Assembly: GCA_036768485.1 (NCBI GenBank)
Contig: JAVLUZ010000259.1
Span: 186,001-250,000 of the forward strand
From: Mermis nigrescens
Lineage: Eukaryota; Nematoda; Enoplea; Mermithida; Mermithidae
Length of the DNA stretch: 64,000 nucleotides
Direction of reading: 5' to 3'
The position numbers and the translations under genes are program-made. The notes under the pieces were generated by a model, which saw only the letters and a list, made by a program, of their open reading frames with translations, was not told the DNA's origin and did no database searches. Every line of letters begins with the position of its first letter. The first letter of the stretch is position 1. Below are positions 44,155 to 58,100 of the stretch, one piece after another.

Positions 44155-44790
44155 TTTGCACATTTTGTACATGCAAATTTTTGTGCACTATAATATAGTA
44201 CAGTAGCGATTTTAGTGTGGTAAAACAGGGTTTTCGATCTTTGGTAGTGTATGTTATCTAATATCTGGGTCTCTAACGCCAAAAATTATTAAAAATTGTC
44301 TCAAAACATCGCGGAGCGCCGAAAAATTTGACATTTTTCCATTTTAAATGCAAATTATGCCATTTTAAAGATATATAAGACAAACAATTACTCATTTCGA
44401 CGCCAAGCGCCTAAAATTTTTGGGAATTTTACACTTTTTTACAATTTTTGTCTTCCCAAAAATCTTTGTACATTTTTTACACACAAATTTTTGGGTACTA
44501 TATATAATAGGTACAGTAGCAATTTTAGTGTGTTGTAAAAACAGAGTTCTTTGACTTTTGGTAGTGTATTTTAGCTAATTTCTGGGTCTCTAAGATCAAA
44601 AATCACTAAAAATCGTCTTAAAACGGTGCGAGGCGCCGGAAAATTTGACATTATTCCTTTTGAAATGAAATTTCTGCCATTATAAAGTTATATAGAACAC
44701 ACAATTACTCATTTCGGCGCGATGCGCCGAAAATGTTTTGCGAATTTTAAACCTTTTTTGCAATTTTTTTCTTCCCAAAAATCTTTGTAC
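44155..44790 (+). repeat. direct tandem pair of ~312-bp units
   Basis: Units start at about 44155 and 44467 ('acattttgtacatgcaaatttttg' / 'acattttttacacacaaatttttg'). Each carries two palindromic motif copies (44309, 44398; 44627, 44716). They are diverged by roughly a fifth by eye. Confidence 0.75.
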
Positions 44791-44937
44791 ATGTACACAG
44801 ACGGTCCCAAAAAGTCATTGTACATCGGGAAAATTCTTTGCCGGGTACAAAAAAACACTGAGGCTATATGTAAACATCTAATCGTTAGACCTTAATAAAT
44901 ACCTATATTATGTATATATTTATATACGTATATCATA

Positions 44938-45151
44938 CATGTAACGGCTCTAAATTTGGGGTTCCCGACCATTTTTTAGGGGAGGGGGTAAATGACCTGC
45001 AATTTTTGGCCAAAAACAGCCAAAAACGCTGAAACGGTCAAAAAATTAAATTTTTTCCAAAAATGGGGGGGGTCAAACATTTTCTGGTTTTGGGGTGAGA
45101 TGGGAGGACGTCCGACATTGGGTGGGGGATCCCCCATCCCCCTGTTACATG
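44938..45151. mobile_element. CATGTAACGG MITE, copy 1
   Basis: Ends CATGTAACGG and CCTGTTACATG. The interior is G-rich with 'ggttcccgaccattttttaggggagggggt' and 'ggtgggggatccccc'. Matching sequence occurs at about 51838-52062, and in reverse at about 57690-57885. Confidence 0.6.
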
Positions 45152-45429
45152 TATGACGTATATCCTTAAGCATGTAAGCCCAGGCCAGGTTTTTTATCCC
45201 GTTCGATCACTTGTCCTGCCCCCATCGCAGAATGGAAAAATGGAAAATTTTGTGGGAAAAATGAGGCAATATGGAAGCCAAGAACGGATGAAAGTAAAAA
45301 TTTTTCTTCAAAAGTATATACTTCAAATTGACTAGAAACTTTGTAATAACGGGTTTTTAACGCTTTTTTAGCGCTTATACTAGTTTTCGAGGTCATTTTG
45401 GCCTATAATGATTGAACAATGAAATATCG

Positions 45430-45710
45430 CTCCACGACTGAACATCTGAACTTCTAGAAGCGATTTCTGTACTTCTAGAAGCGACTTAGGAACTTCTGAA
45501 CTTCTAGAAATGACTTTTGAACCACTAGAAAGGATTTCTGAACCGACCTTTCTAGAAGTCCTTGGTGCAACCGAAGACTTCTGAACTTCTGAACCACTGT
45601 ACTATCCAACCTCTGAACTTCCAGATTTGGTGCAACCGGAAAATCGTAGACTTCTGAACTTCTGAGCTTCTGGACCACTGAACTTCTAGATTTGGTGCAA
45701 CTGGCCCATG
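45430..45710 (-). repeat. TTCTGAACTTCTAGAAG cluster, right
   Basis: Repeated CTTCTGAAC and CTTCTAGAAG words with three GGTGCAAC motifs; same vocabulary as 41105-41345. Confidence 0.6.
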
Positions 45711-46053
45711 TTTTGTTTGCCTTATCTATGCATTTTGATCATGTTTCTATCAAGTCAAAAGTATACTGTAAAATTAGCATAGCCTGCTCTCAAAGCGGTT
45801 TAATAACACGTTTTATGCCTTCCTTGTGCTACTGCTAACTGACTTTATATAACTGCACTACTCAGCATTACTGTATATAGAAACCCAGAATCGGGTAAAG
45901 TGCAAAATTTATTGAGCTGCCTAAATGTACAATAGTAGGAAGGTGTAAAGGAAATCCTTTTGTTTGATCTTATATTGATGGTTGCTTTATCACAGAACTA
46001 ATGCGCGCGCTCTGACTGTTTATTTATCCATAAACTGGTTCACATAAATTAAT

Positions 46054-46188
46054 ATGCCCGAGGGAAATTGCCAGTCAGATACGGACGAGAGCGAATCAAG
46101 CCTTTCACCAATAAATCTCATAAACGTAAAACGGTCAACCAAAGATTCGATCGATATTCCTAGATTCGATTACGTCTGTCACGCTAAA
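46054..46188 (+). CDS. eed: EED/ESC exon 1
   Basis: ATG opens 45 codons, Asp/Glu/Ser-rich at first ([13 protein letters not shown]), ending '...FDYVCHAK' before donor AAA/GTAACT in phase 0. The Y-x-C segment lines up with the stretch just before the first WD repeat of EED. Confidence 0.75.
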
Positions 46189-49100
46189 GTAACTTACCGT
46201 TATTGTCGCAGAGCAAGCGAAAAAATTGAAAAAATAAAAAATAGAGACAACGGAAAAAACTTTAATATATTGCTTTTTAGAAGTAAATTTAGAACGTGAG
46301 AGTGAGCGTTTTAGAAAAATTGTTCAAAATTTTTGCCCTATCTTTTCATTTTAAATTCAAAAAAGGCTCTTTAGAGATCCGTTCCATGCGTCTAGTTTTG
46401 TTTTTGTGAAATCTATTAAATTTTGACATTATTTGAATTATAACTGTTCAATGAAGGTTCATCAAACGTCGAAAGGCTTGAACTGAAGCGTTTGAGAAAT
46501 TCTAAATTTTTGGATGGGGTATTAAAATTAATTAGTGAATTGCTTTCGAAATTCAGATACTTTGTAATGAATTTTATTTATTAACCTAATATTTCTAGCA
46601 TTTTTCGTTATATGTTGTAGAATTTTGTGTAATTTTTTGTTTTTATCGTTTAAGAAGAACGGGGACGTCGGCAGAAAAGCAAAAAATGATGTTTTGACGC
46701 GTATGCTTCGTGTTTCTAGCCAAGTCACTTTAGGAAAATTTCAATCTTTTACCCCTCCTAGAATTCTCATTATATGCATTTCTGGTCGGCAAAAGTAATT
46801 AAGTGTTCAATTAAATTGCAATCACTGGCTATTTTATGCTTTAATTTAATTAAATTTGATAATTTTTTATCCAGTTTTATTCTTTTTTATTTTTCCACCT
46901 TATTTTTCTGTTTTATTTGCTTGTTTCACAGGAAAATCACGGATACCAGTTGTACGGCATAGCAGTCAGCCCTTTTATAAGAGACAAGGTTATATTCAGT
47001 ACTGTAGGCCATAACCGAGTTAGCATTGTTTTGTCAAATTATCCTAACAACAATTTGTTTTTCGTCTTTTTTCGCAGTGTACAATTTATCAGTTGACTGA
47101 TCAAACTATTAGCTTGATTGCTTGCTACAGCGATGACTCGGTAAGCTTAAAATTTGACAGTTTTTGCTAGATTTTATATACCTACAGGGGCGTAACCAGG
47201 GGAAGAGAGGTGAAGTGGAAACGATTGTTTTTTTAAAACTTTTTTCTTCAGGTGAAGTGGAAACGGATTGTGCATAATGGGATGCTTCGGAAGTATGTCG
47301 AGAAGCCAACTAGGATCTAGTATACAATTTACTCCCAGCGGTTTTTAGCCGATCCATATACATAAGCTACAGTAACCAAACTTTACAATGAGATAGCTAT
47401 AAGTCTATTGCACTAATATGGCAAAATTGATTAACTTACGGTGTAAACTCACTGCTTTACACTCACAGTTTACAACGTACTAACGGCATCTAAAAATTGT
47501 AAACGATTCGGTGGGTTTCAAACAAAGCAGTTTTTTGTAACTTAATCAACATCCCACATTAAAAAAAGTAAGTTAAAAAAAGTAAGTTCAAAGTAAGTTA
47601 GTAAAGTAAGTTTTTTTTAAAATTTTTTTCAAAGCAGTAAGTTTACACCGTAAGTTAATCAATTTTGCCAGATTAGTACAATAGGCTTATAGCTATCGCC
47701 TTGTAAAGTTTGGTTATTGTAGCTTATATGGATCGGCTAAAAACGCGGGGGGAGGAAGTAAATTTTATACTAGATCCGCCAGTCAACTCAACTTGTTAAT
47801 TATTATTTGTTTCACTAAAAACAGTATCTATGCATAAGAAGCGATTTGCTGATGACCCTATCTGTGCTCTCCTTATATCTTTATGAAATGAGCGTAATCT
47901 CTCGAAGGTCCGCTGGAAAATAATTATCTCATACGCAATTGTACGCTTCAATCTGCATGCTCTGCTTCATGGAGTCAACTAAAAGGACAGCCAAAATGCG
48001 TTTTTAGCACACTTTTTAGTATCTAAACTCAAAATCTTCTCGCGCTTCGCGCCGGATTTATTATGTTTCATCTTTTTGATTACCTTAGAAGCCCAGATTT
48101 TACTTAAAAATAGCGATTGTCGAAGATTTTCGGCGCTTCGCGCCGATTCATCATTTTCTGCATTAGTTTTCTTTGCAAAACTGCAAAATCAAATGCAAAG
48201 AAAAAAATTTCGAAATGTTTTGTAGTCAAGCTTCAATCTGATATTGAAAATTTAGTCATACCGATAGGTTAAAAGATAGATTTTTGATATCCAAATTTGA
48301 AATCAAGCAAGAAAATTTTTGAAATTTTTCTTAAATTTTTTACTCCACCTCAGCATAGATCTTGTCGAAAAACGCTTAAAAATGCCATTATTTTCGCGTA
48401 TCTCCCAATAGTCCCCGAGATATAGGACTTCGAAAATTTTGGCCCTCCCCCAAAATAAAATCCTGGTTACGCCCCTGTGTACCTACATCTATTACACATA
48501 TGACTAAGTGCATTTGTTTCTTTAGCCTAATGAAAATAAAAAAAGACCCGCTAATCTAGGTAGTATATATTCTGCCCGTTTTTCATTTGCAAACAGCCTG
48601 AAAATAAATAAATAAATAAATAAGGGCTATAGCTCTGCCCCTTTTTGCCTAAATTTCGATATCGAAAATCACGATGGAGTGGAGATTTCGTAAAAATGCT
48701 TCGTCGCGTATTTTCCCCAAACTTTAATCCACTCTGAACTCGTAAATTTTCGTTTAAAAAACTTGGAAGTTCGGACAATTTAAGACTGAAGAAAAAATGA
48801 AATAATATAATAAAATGATATGTAAATAAATAGTTAAATAATCAAGTGAAGAGTCTAATATGGAATTGTTACAAAGAATGAAATTGTAAGAGGGCAAATT
48901 AAAGACGAATTTAACCAAATTGAATTAGTGTTTTAATTATAGAATCGGTAGCAATGTTGAAAACTGAATTAAATGCTATTATTTACTCTATTTTTCATTT
49001 ATCTAATAATGAAAACAGAGTCCGAAAGAGCCCTGGGATCAAATAATCAAAATTCCGTCGTCAATTTTTAGGCACTTTAGCAACTTTTTAAATGTTTTCA

Positions 49101-52100
49101 CTCTTACTGAAATTCGGATGCTGATTTTATGTTTGTTTTTAATCATTTTTCACTTTTTAAAACGCTTTTCAATTTTGTTTTTTAGTTTATTTGTTTATTT
49201 ATTTATTTTTTATTTTATTTTTTTTATCTTTCAGTCTGACGAAAATTTCTATTGCTGTGTGTGGCTTTATGATTCGGTAAATCATGATCATTTGCTCGCC
49301 GCTGCTGGCAAAAACGGCATTATTCATATCTTGTCTCCTAAACTCGGCGCTTCCATAAAAGTAAAAATTTAAAAAATATATAACAATGATATGAATTGAC
49401 GAATGGGCTCGCAATTTAAAAGATAAATTTAAAGTCATTAGATTAATAAACGAGTTAATAGCCGTACAGTGCTGGTCATGAAACATGACGCACTATAATC
49501 GTCAGATTTATGTTAGATGATTCGTCGCGAGTGCCGCGTTCCGTCTATAATGCGCTATCAATTAATTTTATTATTATAGGATATTTATCTGTATCATGAC
49601 GTTAATCTGGCGATGCGGACGGCAAAATTTAGCTATTAATAGCACCAACAAGAAAGCGCGCACGTGAATGCCGTGCGCGCTTCCGGCATTCACGTGCGCG
49701 CTTCCGGCATCCTAGTGCGCGCTTCCTTCTTGTTTGCGCTATTAATAGCTAAATATTGATTTTATTGTGTATATAGGACAGCATTCAGGTGCGCGCTTCC
49801 GGCATTCACGTGCGCGCTCCCTTCCTGTTAGCGCTATTTATAGCTAAATTGCGCCGTCCGCATCGCCAGATTAAGGGCATGATACAGATAAATATTCTAT
49901 AATAATAGAAAAGAGATGATAGCGCATTATAGACGAAATGCGGCGCTTGCGACGCATCGTCTAATATAAATCTGAAAATTATGATTGTGTCCCGGGTGAC
50001 CGACAGTCCCGAGTGACCGACAGTCCCGGGTGACCGACAGTCCCGGGTGACCGACAGTCCCGGGTGACCGACAAATGGTTTTAAAAATAGATCTTTCAAT
50101 CAAAAAATTCCCGTCTGACCGACAGTCCCGGGTGGCCGGCTATACCGGATGGCCGACAGTCCCGGGTTGCCGACTGTACCGGGTGGCCGACAGTCCCGGG
50201 TGACCGACAAGTGGTATAATAATAGGTTTGTCATGAAAATTCCTAACTGACTTATGATTTTGGAATTAATGCTTTTTAAGTAGGTAAGTACTTATGTACA
50301 TAAATAGTTTTACCAATGCAATAACATTGCTCATATGAATTCATAGCAAATTTAAAACATGCAGGATTTTGTTAAAAAAGGCCTGTTATTTACAATGCGT
50401 AATATTTTAGTGCTATCCTACTTAAACTTATTGTGGCTGCAAAATTTCAGCTACATATTTGTGTAACTTCAGTGCTGCGAAAGTGCCATCAAATGATTTA
50501 CTCGCCGCCATTTAATCAAATTGGTGAACAAAGGCGTAGCCAAGACTTTTGTGTACCTAGTTTCTCAGTTTTCGAATTTACTGAGTACTCTATACGCTTC
50601 ACTTAAAAATGCTTATTTTGACAAAAAGGCACTAACTATCCGCCCGATTCAAAATGCAAATGAGGTTTTATTTTTAGAATTTTTTGATTCTGAAGGTGCC
50701 TAAACGTGATTTATTGCTTATGCATTCCATTGCGCATGTAAAACTACGCTGTAGGCCGAATTTAACGCGCACAGGAATATAATTAATTCTAGATCTTAAC
50801 GACGACTGGACAAAAATGATTCTTTGATACAAAAATTTTTAGTAAATTTGCACATTTAATAAGTTTATATACAATACAATATGTACATGTAATAAATTTA
50901 TATTCACATTTATGCCAGTGAAAACTTTATTGCTATTCTAAGAGAATGAAAAAATTACGCATTTCGATTTTCAACAAGTGTACGTGCATACATACATACG
51001 TACATACATTTTTTCATAGTGTGGGAATTTTTATGCCATCTGTCAATCAACTGGTACAATGTCGGCTACTTCGGGATTGTCGGCCACCCGGTACAGTCGG
51101 CCACCCGGGACTGTCGGCCACCCGGTACAGTCGGCCAGTAGGTACTGTCGGTCACTCGGGAATTTTTTGATTGACAGATCTATTTTTATACTATTTGTCG
51201 GTGACCCGGGACTGTCGGTCATCCGGGACTGTCGGTCACCCGGGACTGTCGGTTATCCGGGACTGTCGGTCACCCGGGACGTTACCAAAATTATAGTGCG
51301 TCATGTTTCATGGCGAGCACTGTATGAATAAATGAATATGTGTCCCAGATGAATGAATAAAATAAAACAAAATGAATTTATTCTAAACAGAAAAAATCAA
51401 CCTATAGTAAGTCAATAAACTAGCAGATGTGAAAATTTCTTTAAATGATAAAAATTTTTCAAAAAATATATTTAAATTTTTAAGTGAAAAACAGTCTAAA
51501 TTCGTCAACTCAGAAAGAAAAATAGTATTCTTTAGGTTAATAAAATGTAGTTTGAATGTGTGGGTGACTAAATTAATAAACTTTGTATGTTAAATAGAAT
51601 AATCCTGCGTTAATAAATTTATTAACGTATATTTTGGCATGAGGGTCCAAAATGGAATGAACGTTGATAAAAATCAAAACATCAAAATGCTATAAATAGC
51701 AACATTTTTTATTCAAATGCATTTTTGGCAGGAACTCAAGGGGCATGGTAATTCGGTGAACGAATTAGCCGTCAGTCCTACCGATTCGAATCTGTTGCTG
51801 TCGGCGAGCAAGGGTAGGCCAGGCTCTCATTCTCTCATAATGGCTCGAAATTTTGGGCGGGGTTCCCGTTCATTAGGGGGGGGGTTAACAAGATCCAATT
51901 TGTGGCAAACAAAACGGTCGAAGAAACACCTAAAAACGACTTAAAAACGCAGATTTTTGCGAAAAATTCCGGGTGTGGGGAGGTAAAATTTTTTTCCGGC
52001 TTTCAGGGAATGGTTGGACGACCAACTTTAGGTGGGGGATCCCTATCTCTTCTGATATGACTCGGCCTATTAGTTGGGCGTGCTCTAATTCGGGGGACCA

Positions 52101-55100
52101 GAAAGGGCTACAAATGTTAAATTTTTAAATTGATTCGATTTAAAAAAAGAAGCATATGCATTTGACGAAAGTTTTGGGGCTCGGCTGAATGACATTTATT
52201 TGGTGGTCAAAATTCTTGAACGAAAGAGCTGGATGTCAAAGCGAATGGATTGTTGTAACTGAATTTATGAGGGAATGGGACGATCCATCTTGGTTGGGGT
52301 GTTATGTGCATACTTAGGCAGGCACGTAGCTGTGGGGGGACTGGGGGGTCCGGAACCCCTAAAAATTTAGAAAAAACCGAAAAACTAGGACTTTTCACAC
52401 GTTATTTTGTGCTATATTTGGCTTAGACCCCCCAAATTGGTGTTGCCCCCCGGAATAGGAGGGCCAGCTACGTGCCTGTACATAGGTGGGCAGTACCAAA
52501 GTTCTGGGGAGTTCAAGACTTTTCAAAGGTAAAAAAATGGCCTTAAAATGGTGGTATGGCGAAAAAAACACCATTTTCCAACATTGGCATCAAAAAATTG
52601 CGAAAAAAAACAAAAAAAAATTCAAAAATTGAATTCTGGGGGTATTTTGATCTTATTTTGATTGGGGGGGGGGTAATCGGCCTTGTAGGGGGGTGCATAC
52701 CTCAAACCCCCCTCCCCCACGCCCACGTGTGGTCATGTGTCAATCATGGATGTGAAGAAGTGCGTGACTGTTAGAATAAACCTTCCGGTAATAGCATAAT
52801 CGATTTTTGAGGCCATTTCAGCGCAAAAAAATTTTTTTGTTAACCTTTCCTTATTCTGCTAACTCCTCAGGCAGACTAATCATGCTGCGCATTTACATCT
52901 GAGTGTTAACCCGTAAACCTTTTATGGCTGGGAATTCCGGTTGGGAGTTGGCATGACCCCCAAATTTTTTCACTGACTTCCCCAGAATGTTTGATTTTCC
53001 GAAAAATCGTTTTTAAGCGTCGTGACCTTGAAATGCTGAATTTTCGGCGCCCCACGCCATGCTCTCATTTTCGGACTATATTCTGTTCAATTCAGTCAAT
53101 TTTTTCCATATTTTTTCGAAAGTTTTATATTCTACAAAGAGAGGGTATCGCGAGAAACGTCAAAAATGGTATTTTTGTCGCATACTCGTCGTTTTTCTGA
53201 CAAGAATGCACTTCAGAAAAATTCTTAGCCCCGCCTCGACCCTCTAATATTCCCATGCTGTGCCTGCAGTGGCGGATCTAGAATTTTCCTAAGGGGGGGG
53301 GGGGGGGGGCGGTACCCCTAAGGGTGGGGGGCGGTACCCCTAAGGGGGAGGGCGGAACCCTGACTTGGACGGAAAAATTAGCCGTTTTCACCAGTAAATC
53401 GCTAAAAATCGCTCAAAAAACCTTAATTTTGCGCACTATTTTGAGCCAATGGGGGCGGCCGCCCCCCCCCGTCCCTCCTAAATCCGCTCCTGTGTGCCTG
53501 TACGGTAATACGCATTCAAATTTTAATCTAAAATGAGAAAAAAATTGCCGAAAATAGCGCAAAGTGTTTTTTTGCCCGAAATTCGGGCGAGAGGTAAATC
53601 AGTTTTTGTATTAGGGTAAGTAGCATTCAATTTTTGATCAAAAAATGAGAAAAAATTGCCGGAAAAAGGCGCAAGATTTGTTTTTTGCCTAAAATTCGGG
53701 CTGGACGTAAAAAATTTGTTTTTGGGAAGGAGTCGGTCGACCTCGGATGAGAGAGACGCTTCACTTAAACGTTAGTTTCAGTCTTGTTATGTTATAGCAT
53801 AAAATAATATATACAAATATTTAAAAATTAGAATAATGATTAAAGTATTAAATTATTAAAATATTAAAATATTGAAATATCTCGTATTCCATTCTTTACT
53901 TCCAGTATCTCACTTTTACCCCGGATATCGGAGTATGATTAAACCGAGCTATGAAATTATTAAAACATAAAAATATTGAAAAGAAAAATTATAAAAAGAT
54001 ACATACACAAAAAATTGAATAAAAATTCAGACAACGCGCTTCGCTTGTGGAACGTACGCTCCGGCGTTTGCGTTGCGATTTTTGGCGGTATAAACGGCCA
54101 TAGCGACGAAGTGTTGAGCGCGGTAAACTAATTTGCATTATTTTTAAATATATTTCTGATAAATTAAATACGTGCAGGTAGATGGATAAGAAAATATATT
54201 AAAAATAATACAAAATATATGAAAATAATATTATATTGAATAATAATGTATTACATTGAATATTAATATAATATTATAATAACAACGTATTATAATATAT
54301 CAAAAATAATAGCTTTTTCATGCATTCTTTAAATAAAAGACGAATTTTCGAACTGCATTCAGTTTTTCGCTTGATGTTTCGATCACGCGGTGTAAAGTAG
54401 ATCAATGATACGCTTTACACTGATAGTTTTGGTTTATACTGCGGAGGCTCTTTTAGTGTTTCGACCGATCTAGTGGTTCAAAGCCCATTAGCGCGGCGAC
54501 AACCAACAAATGAAAAATTAATAAAAAATCAAAATAATCAGAAAATGGGAGATAAAATAGAAAATAATTAAGCGAATGAAAAATAATGACATAAATAATA
54601 AAGAATAAGAATGGGTGTTAAGAGTCAAATTATTACTTTACCTAATCAAGTATGACCTCACCTAATCAGAATTAACTTATGCGTAAAATTACTTTTCTTA
54701 TCGATGCAATTTTTCGATCGCCAAGGATTTCGACATATCGGGCCAGCGGATACTATCGGCTGGCATAGATCATACGATAAAAATTTGGAACTTTGCCAAC
54801 GACGATCGTATCGCTTCAGCATTGCACGCGAGTCAATCTTACGATCAAAATAGGGAGAGAAAGTGAACACCATCTTTGAGGGTTTTCAACATCCCTAGGA
54901 CAATTTTTCAACCCTCTTCTCTAGAAAATGTTTCACTCGCCGGAATTCGCCATTTTGCAAAAATTCGCAGAAAAAGTGCTATTTTACAGTGCTCGCCATG
55001 AAACATGACGCACTATAATCGTCAGATTTATATTAGATGATACGTCGCGAGCGCCGCGTTTCGTCTATAATGCGCTATCATCTCTTTTTTATTATTATAG

Positions 55101-58100
55101 GATATTTATCTGTATCATGCCGTTAATCTGGGATGCGGATGGCGCAATTTAGCTATAAATAGCGCCAACAAGAGGGAAGCGCGCACGTGATATATTCAGG
55201 CGAGTGCGCGCACGTGAATGCCGTTCTATATTCAGGCACGTGCGCGCTTCCGGCATTCACATGCGCGCTTCCTTCTTGTTGGCGCTACTAATAGCTAAAT
55301 TGTGCCGTCCGCATCGCCAGATAAACGGCATGATACAGATGAATATCCTATAATAATAAAAAAGAGATGATGGCGCATTATAGATGAAACACGGCGCTCG
55401 CGACGCATCATCTAATATAAATCTGACGATGATAGTGCGTCATGTTTCATGACGAGCACTGTAAGCGTTTTCAGCTGTCCGTTCGCTCAAAAGTATCAAA
55501 TTTTCTCCATTTAGGCTATAATTTAATCAATTTATTTATGATTTTCCCTATAATTCCGAAATTTTCTCAATTGTTTACGTTCTAGAACTTTATAAAGTAT
55601 CGTCAAAGCACCAAAACTGGTGTTTTTGACCCGTATTCACCGTTTTGAGCCCAACAAGTTACTTTTTACAATTTCCTTGGTTTAACCCTCCCTAATTCCT
55701 ATGCTGTATTAGTCTGACGAAAGCTCTGTTTTTTCATAAAAATATTGAAAGCGTCATTATCATTTCCGAGTACTTCTGAAAATAATATTTCAATTTCATC
55801 GATTTTTTTTCTTTATTTTGCCAAATTTTCTAAAAATTTGTAGAAAAGATGTTTTTTGAGTGTTTTTAGCTATCCATTTGCCCGAAAAATGTCAAATTTT
55901 CGGCGCTTCGCGCCACTGTACTCACGTTTTGACTATATTTTGTTCAATTTGTTCCGACTTTTTTTTTTGAAATTTTTCCGAATTTTTTTGTTTTCTCTAG
56001 AAAGATGAAGCATCGCCAGAAACGCTGAAAAACGATGTTTTTGACGCGTACCTACCATTTTTGGACACAAAAAAAGCGCTTTATAATTTCACCCCCCCAG
56101 AATTTCTATGCTGTGCATGTATGACGTCCATCCAATTCCCCCTTTTTTATATGGTTCTAGATTCGAGAGCGATGAATATGAAGTTTTCAGCGAAAGATTA
56201 ACTAATATGAAGTCAAAAAATTAACGGAAATAAAATTTTTGTCTCATCAAAAGTGCTCCAAATTAAGCAGAAACTGTGATTGACACAGTTTTTACGCGAT
56301 TTAAGCATTTATAGCCATTTTTGAAGCGATTTTGGTTCAAAAAAGCTTCCTGGATGAGTTTCCTCATACCGACCGTGATTTCCATTTATGGCCGTGTTCT
56401 GCTCTAGTAATTAATCCTTTTTTCGGATTAAAAATTCGAAAAACTTCACAAAAGTTTGCATTTTTACGACCTTAGTGGATACAGCATACAGCAGATTCAA
56501 AATGTCGGGAAACACTTTATCTAAAGAAAATGTATTTTTTGGCCTATTGGCAGTCACATAAGCTAATAATAATGCTTTATTCAAACCCGTAGTAATAATG
56601 CTTTATTCAAACTTACGGGTTTGAATAAAGCTTTATTATTATTATTCTATGTGACTGCCAATAGGCCAAAAATATACTTTCTTTAGATATGAACCAGTCA
56701 CAAACATTTAGAAGTCAGTCAGGGAAACACTTCATTTATTTATGTTTCATTACTTATTTATCAATTCAGCTGCTTCTATCTTTGCAGACATGCTTACAGT
56801 GGTCGCCATGAAAGATGACGCGCTATCATCCTCAGAATTACGAAAGAGGATGCGTCGCGAGCGCCGTGTTACGTCCATCATGCGCTATCATCCCTTTTTT
56901 CTATTAAGCGCCATTAACCTCTATCATCCCGTTAATCTGGCGATGCGGACGGCGCAATTTAGCTATTAATAGCACCAACAAGGAAGCGCGCACGTGAATG
57001 CTGGCGCGCTTCCTTCTTGTTGGCGCTATTAATAGCTAAATTGCGCCGTCCGCATCGCCAGATTAATGGGATGATAGAGTTTAATGGCGCTTAATAGAAA
57101 AAGAGAGATGATAGCGCATGATGGACGTAACGCGGCGCTCGCGACGCATCCTCCATCATAATTCTGAGGATGATAGCGCGTCATCTTTCTTGGCGACCAC
57201 TGTACAGACATATGTAATGTGCGAGTGCTTCTATTATTTACTGTTTAATGTCTTATTTATTTATTTGTTTATTTGCTTATTGATTTGAAAATTTATTAAT
57301 TTATTTCTTCGTTTATTTATTTTGTTATTTCTACAGTGCTCGCCACGAATGCTGACGCTGTAATATGTTTCACAGGATAATAGAGCTTGTTAAAGGATAT
57401 ATGTTTAACACGTCGGTCATGCGTGGGCGGAAATAGGACCGACATGTTATAGATATATCCAATAACTAGCTCTATCATCCTCGAAAACATATTAGAGCGT
57501 CAACTTTCGAGGCGAGTAGTGTATTTGTTTATATATTTATTTATTTTATTTGCTCAGCTACTCAACTATTATATAATTATTCTTTTTTAATATTTTAAAA
57601 TATTTTCCTATTATTTTAGTACTCACTTGTCCTTTGCTGAAATTTTCGGTTTCTTGGGATTACCGATTACCCAACGTTCGGATATCATAATTTGCATAAC
57701 TTTGAGAGGGGGTATGGGGGATACCCAATCAAAGTCGGACGTACCCTTCGCATTCATCCTAAAGCCAACAAGTTTTCGACCCCCCCCCGATTTTTGGAAA
57801 AAAATCAGATTTTTTGGCCGTTTTTGGCCACCCCCCCTAAAATGGCCAGGGACCGCCCTCCCGAAATTTCAAATCGTCACATGAATGACAATTAGGCTTA
57901 ATTTTTTCACAAAATGTTTTTTTCGGGTTTTTGAAAATTTGTTCAAAAAACTTATCTGCTTCGTTAACTAACAGGGCTTTCAAAACGGTCGTGTGCAATT
58001 TTTGCGATTTTTCGACCAAAGAAATTCATTCGAATTACGTCGATAGCGCCAGATGGTTCGGCGATTTAATAATTTCGAAAGTGATACTCGATTACTGTAA

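Noticed and set aside
56742..56969. 75-codon plus-strand frame with a near-repeat on the minus strand at 57029-57211
   Set aside because: Both are readings of the two inverted arms of one MITE.
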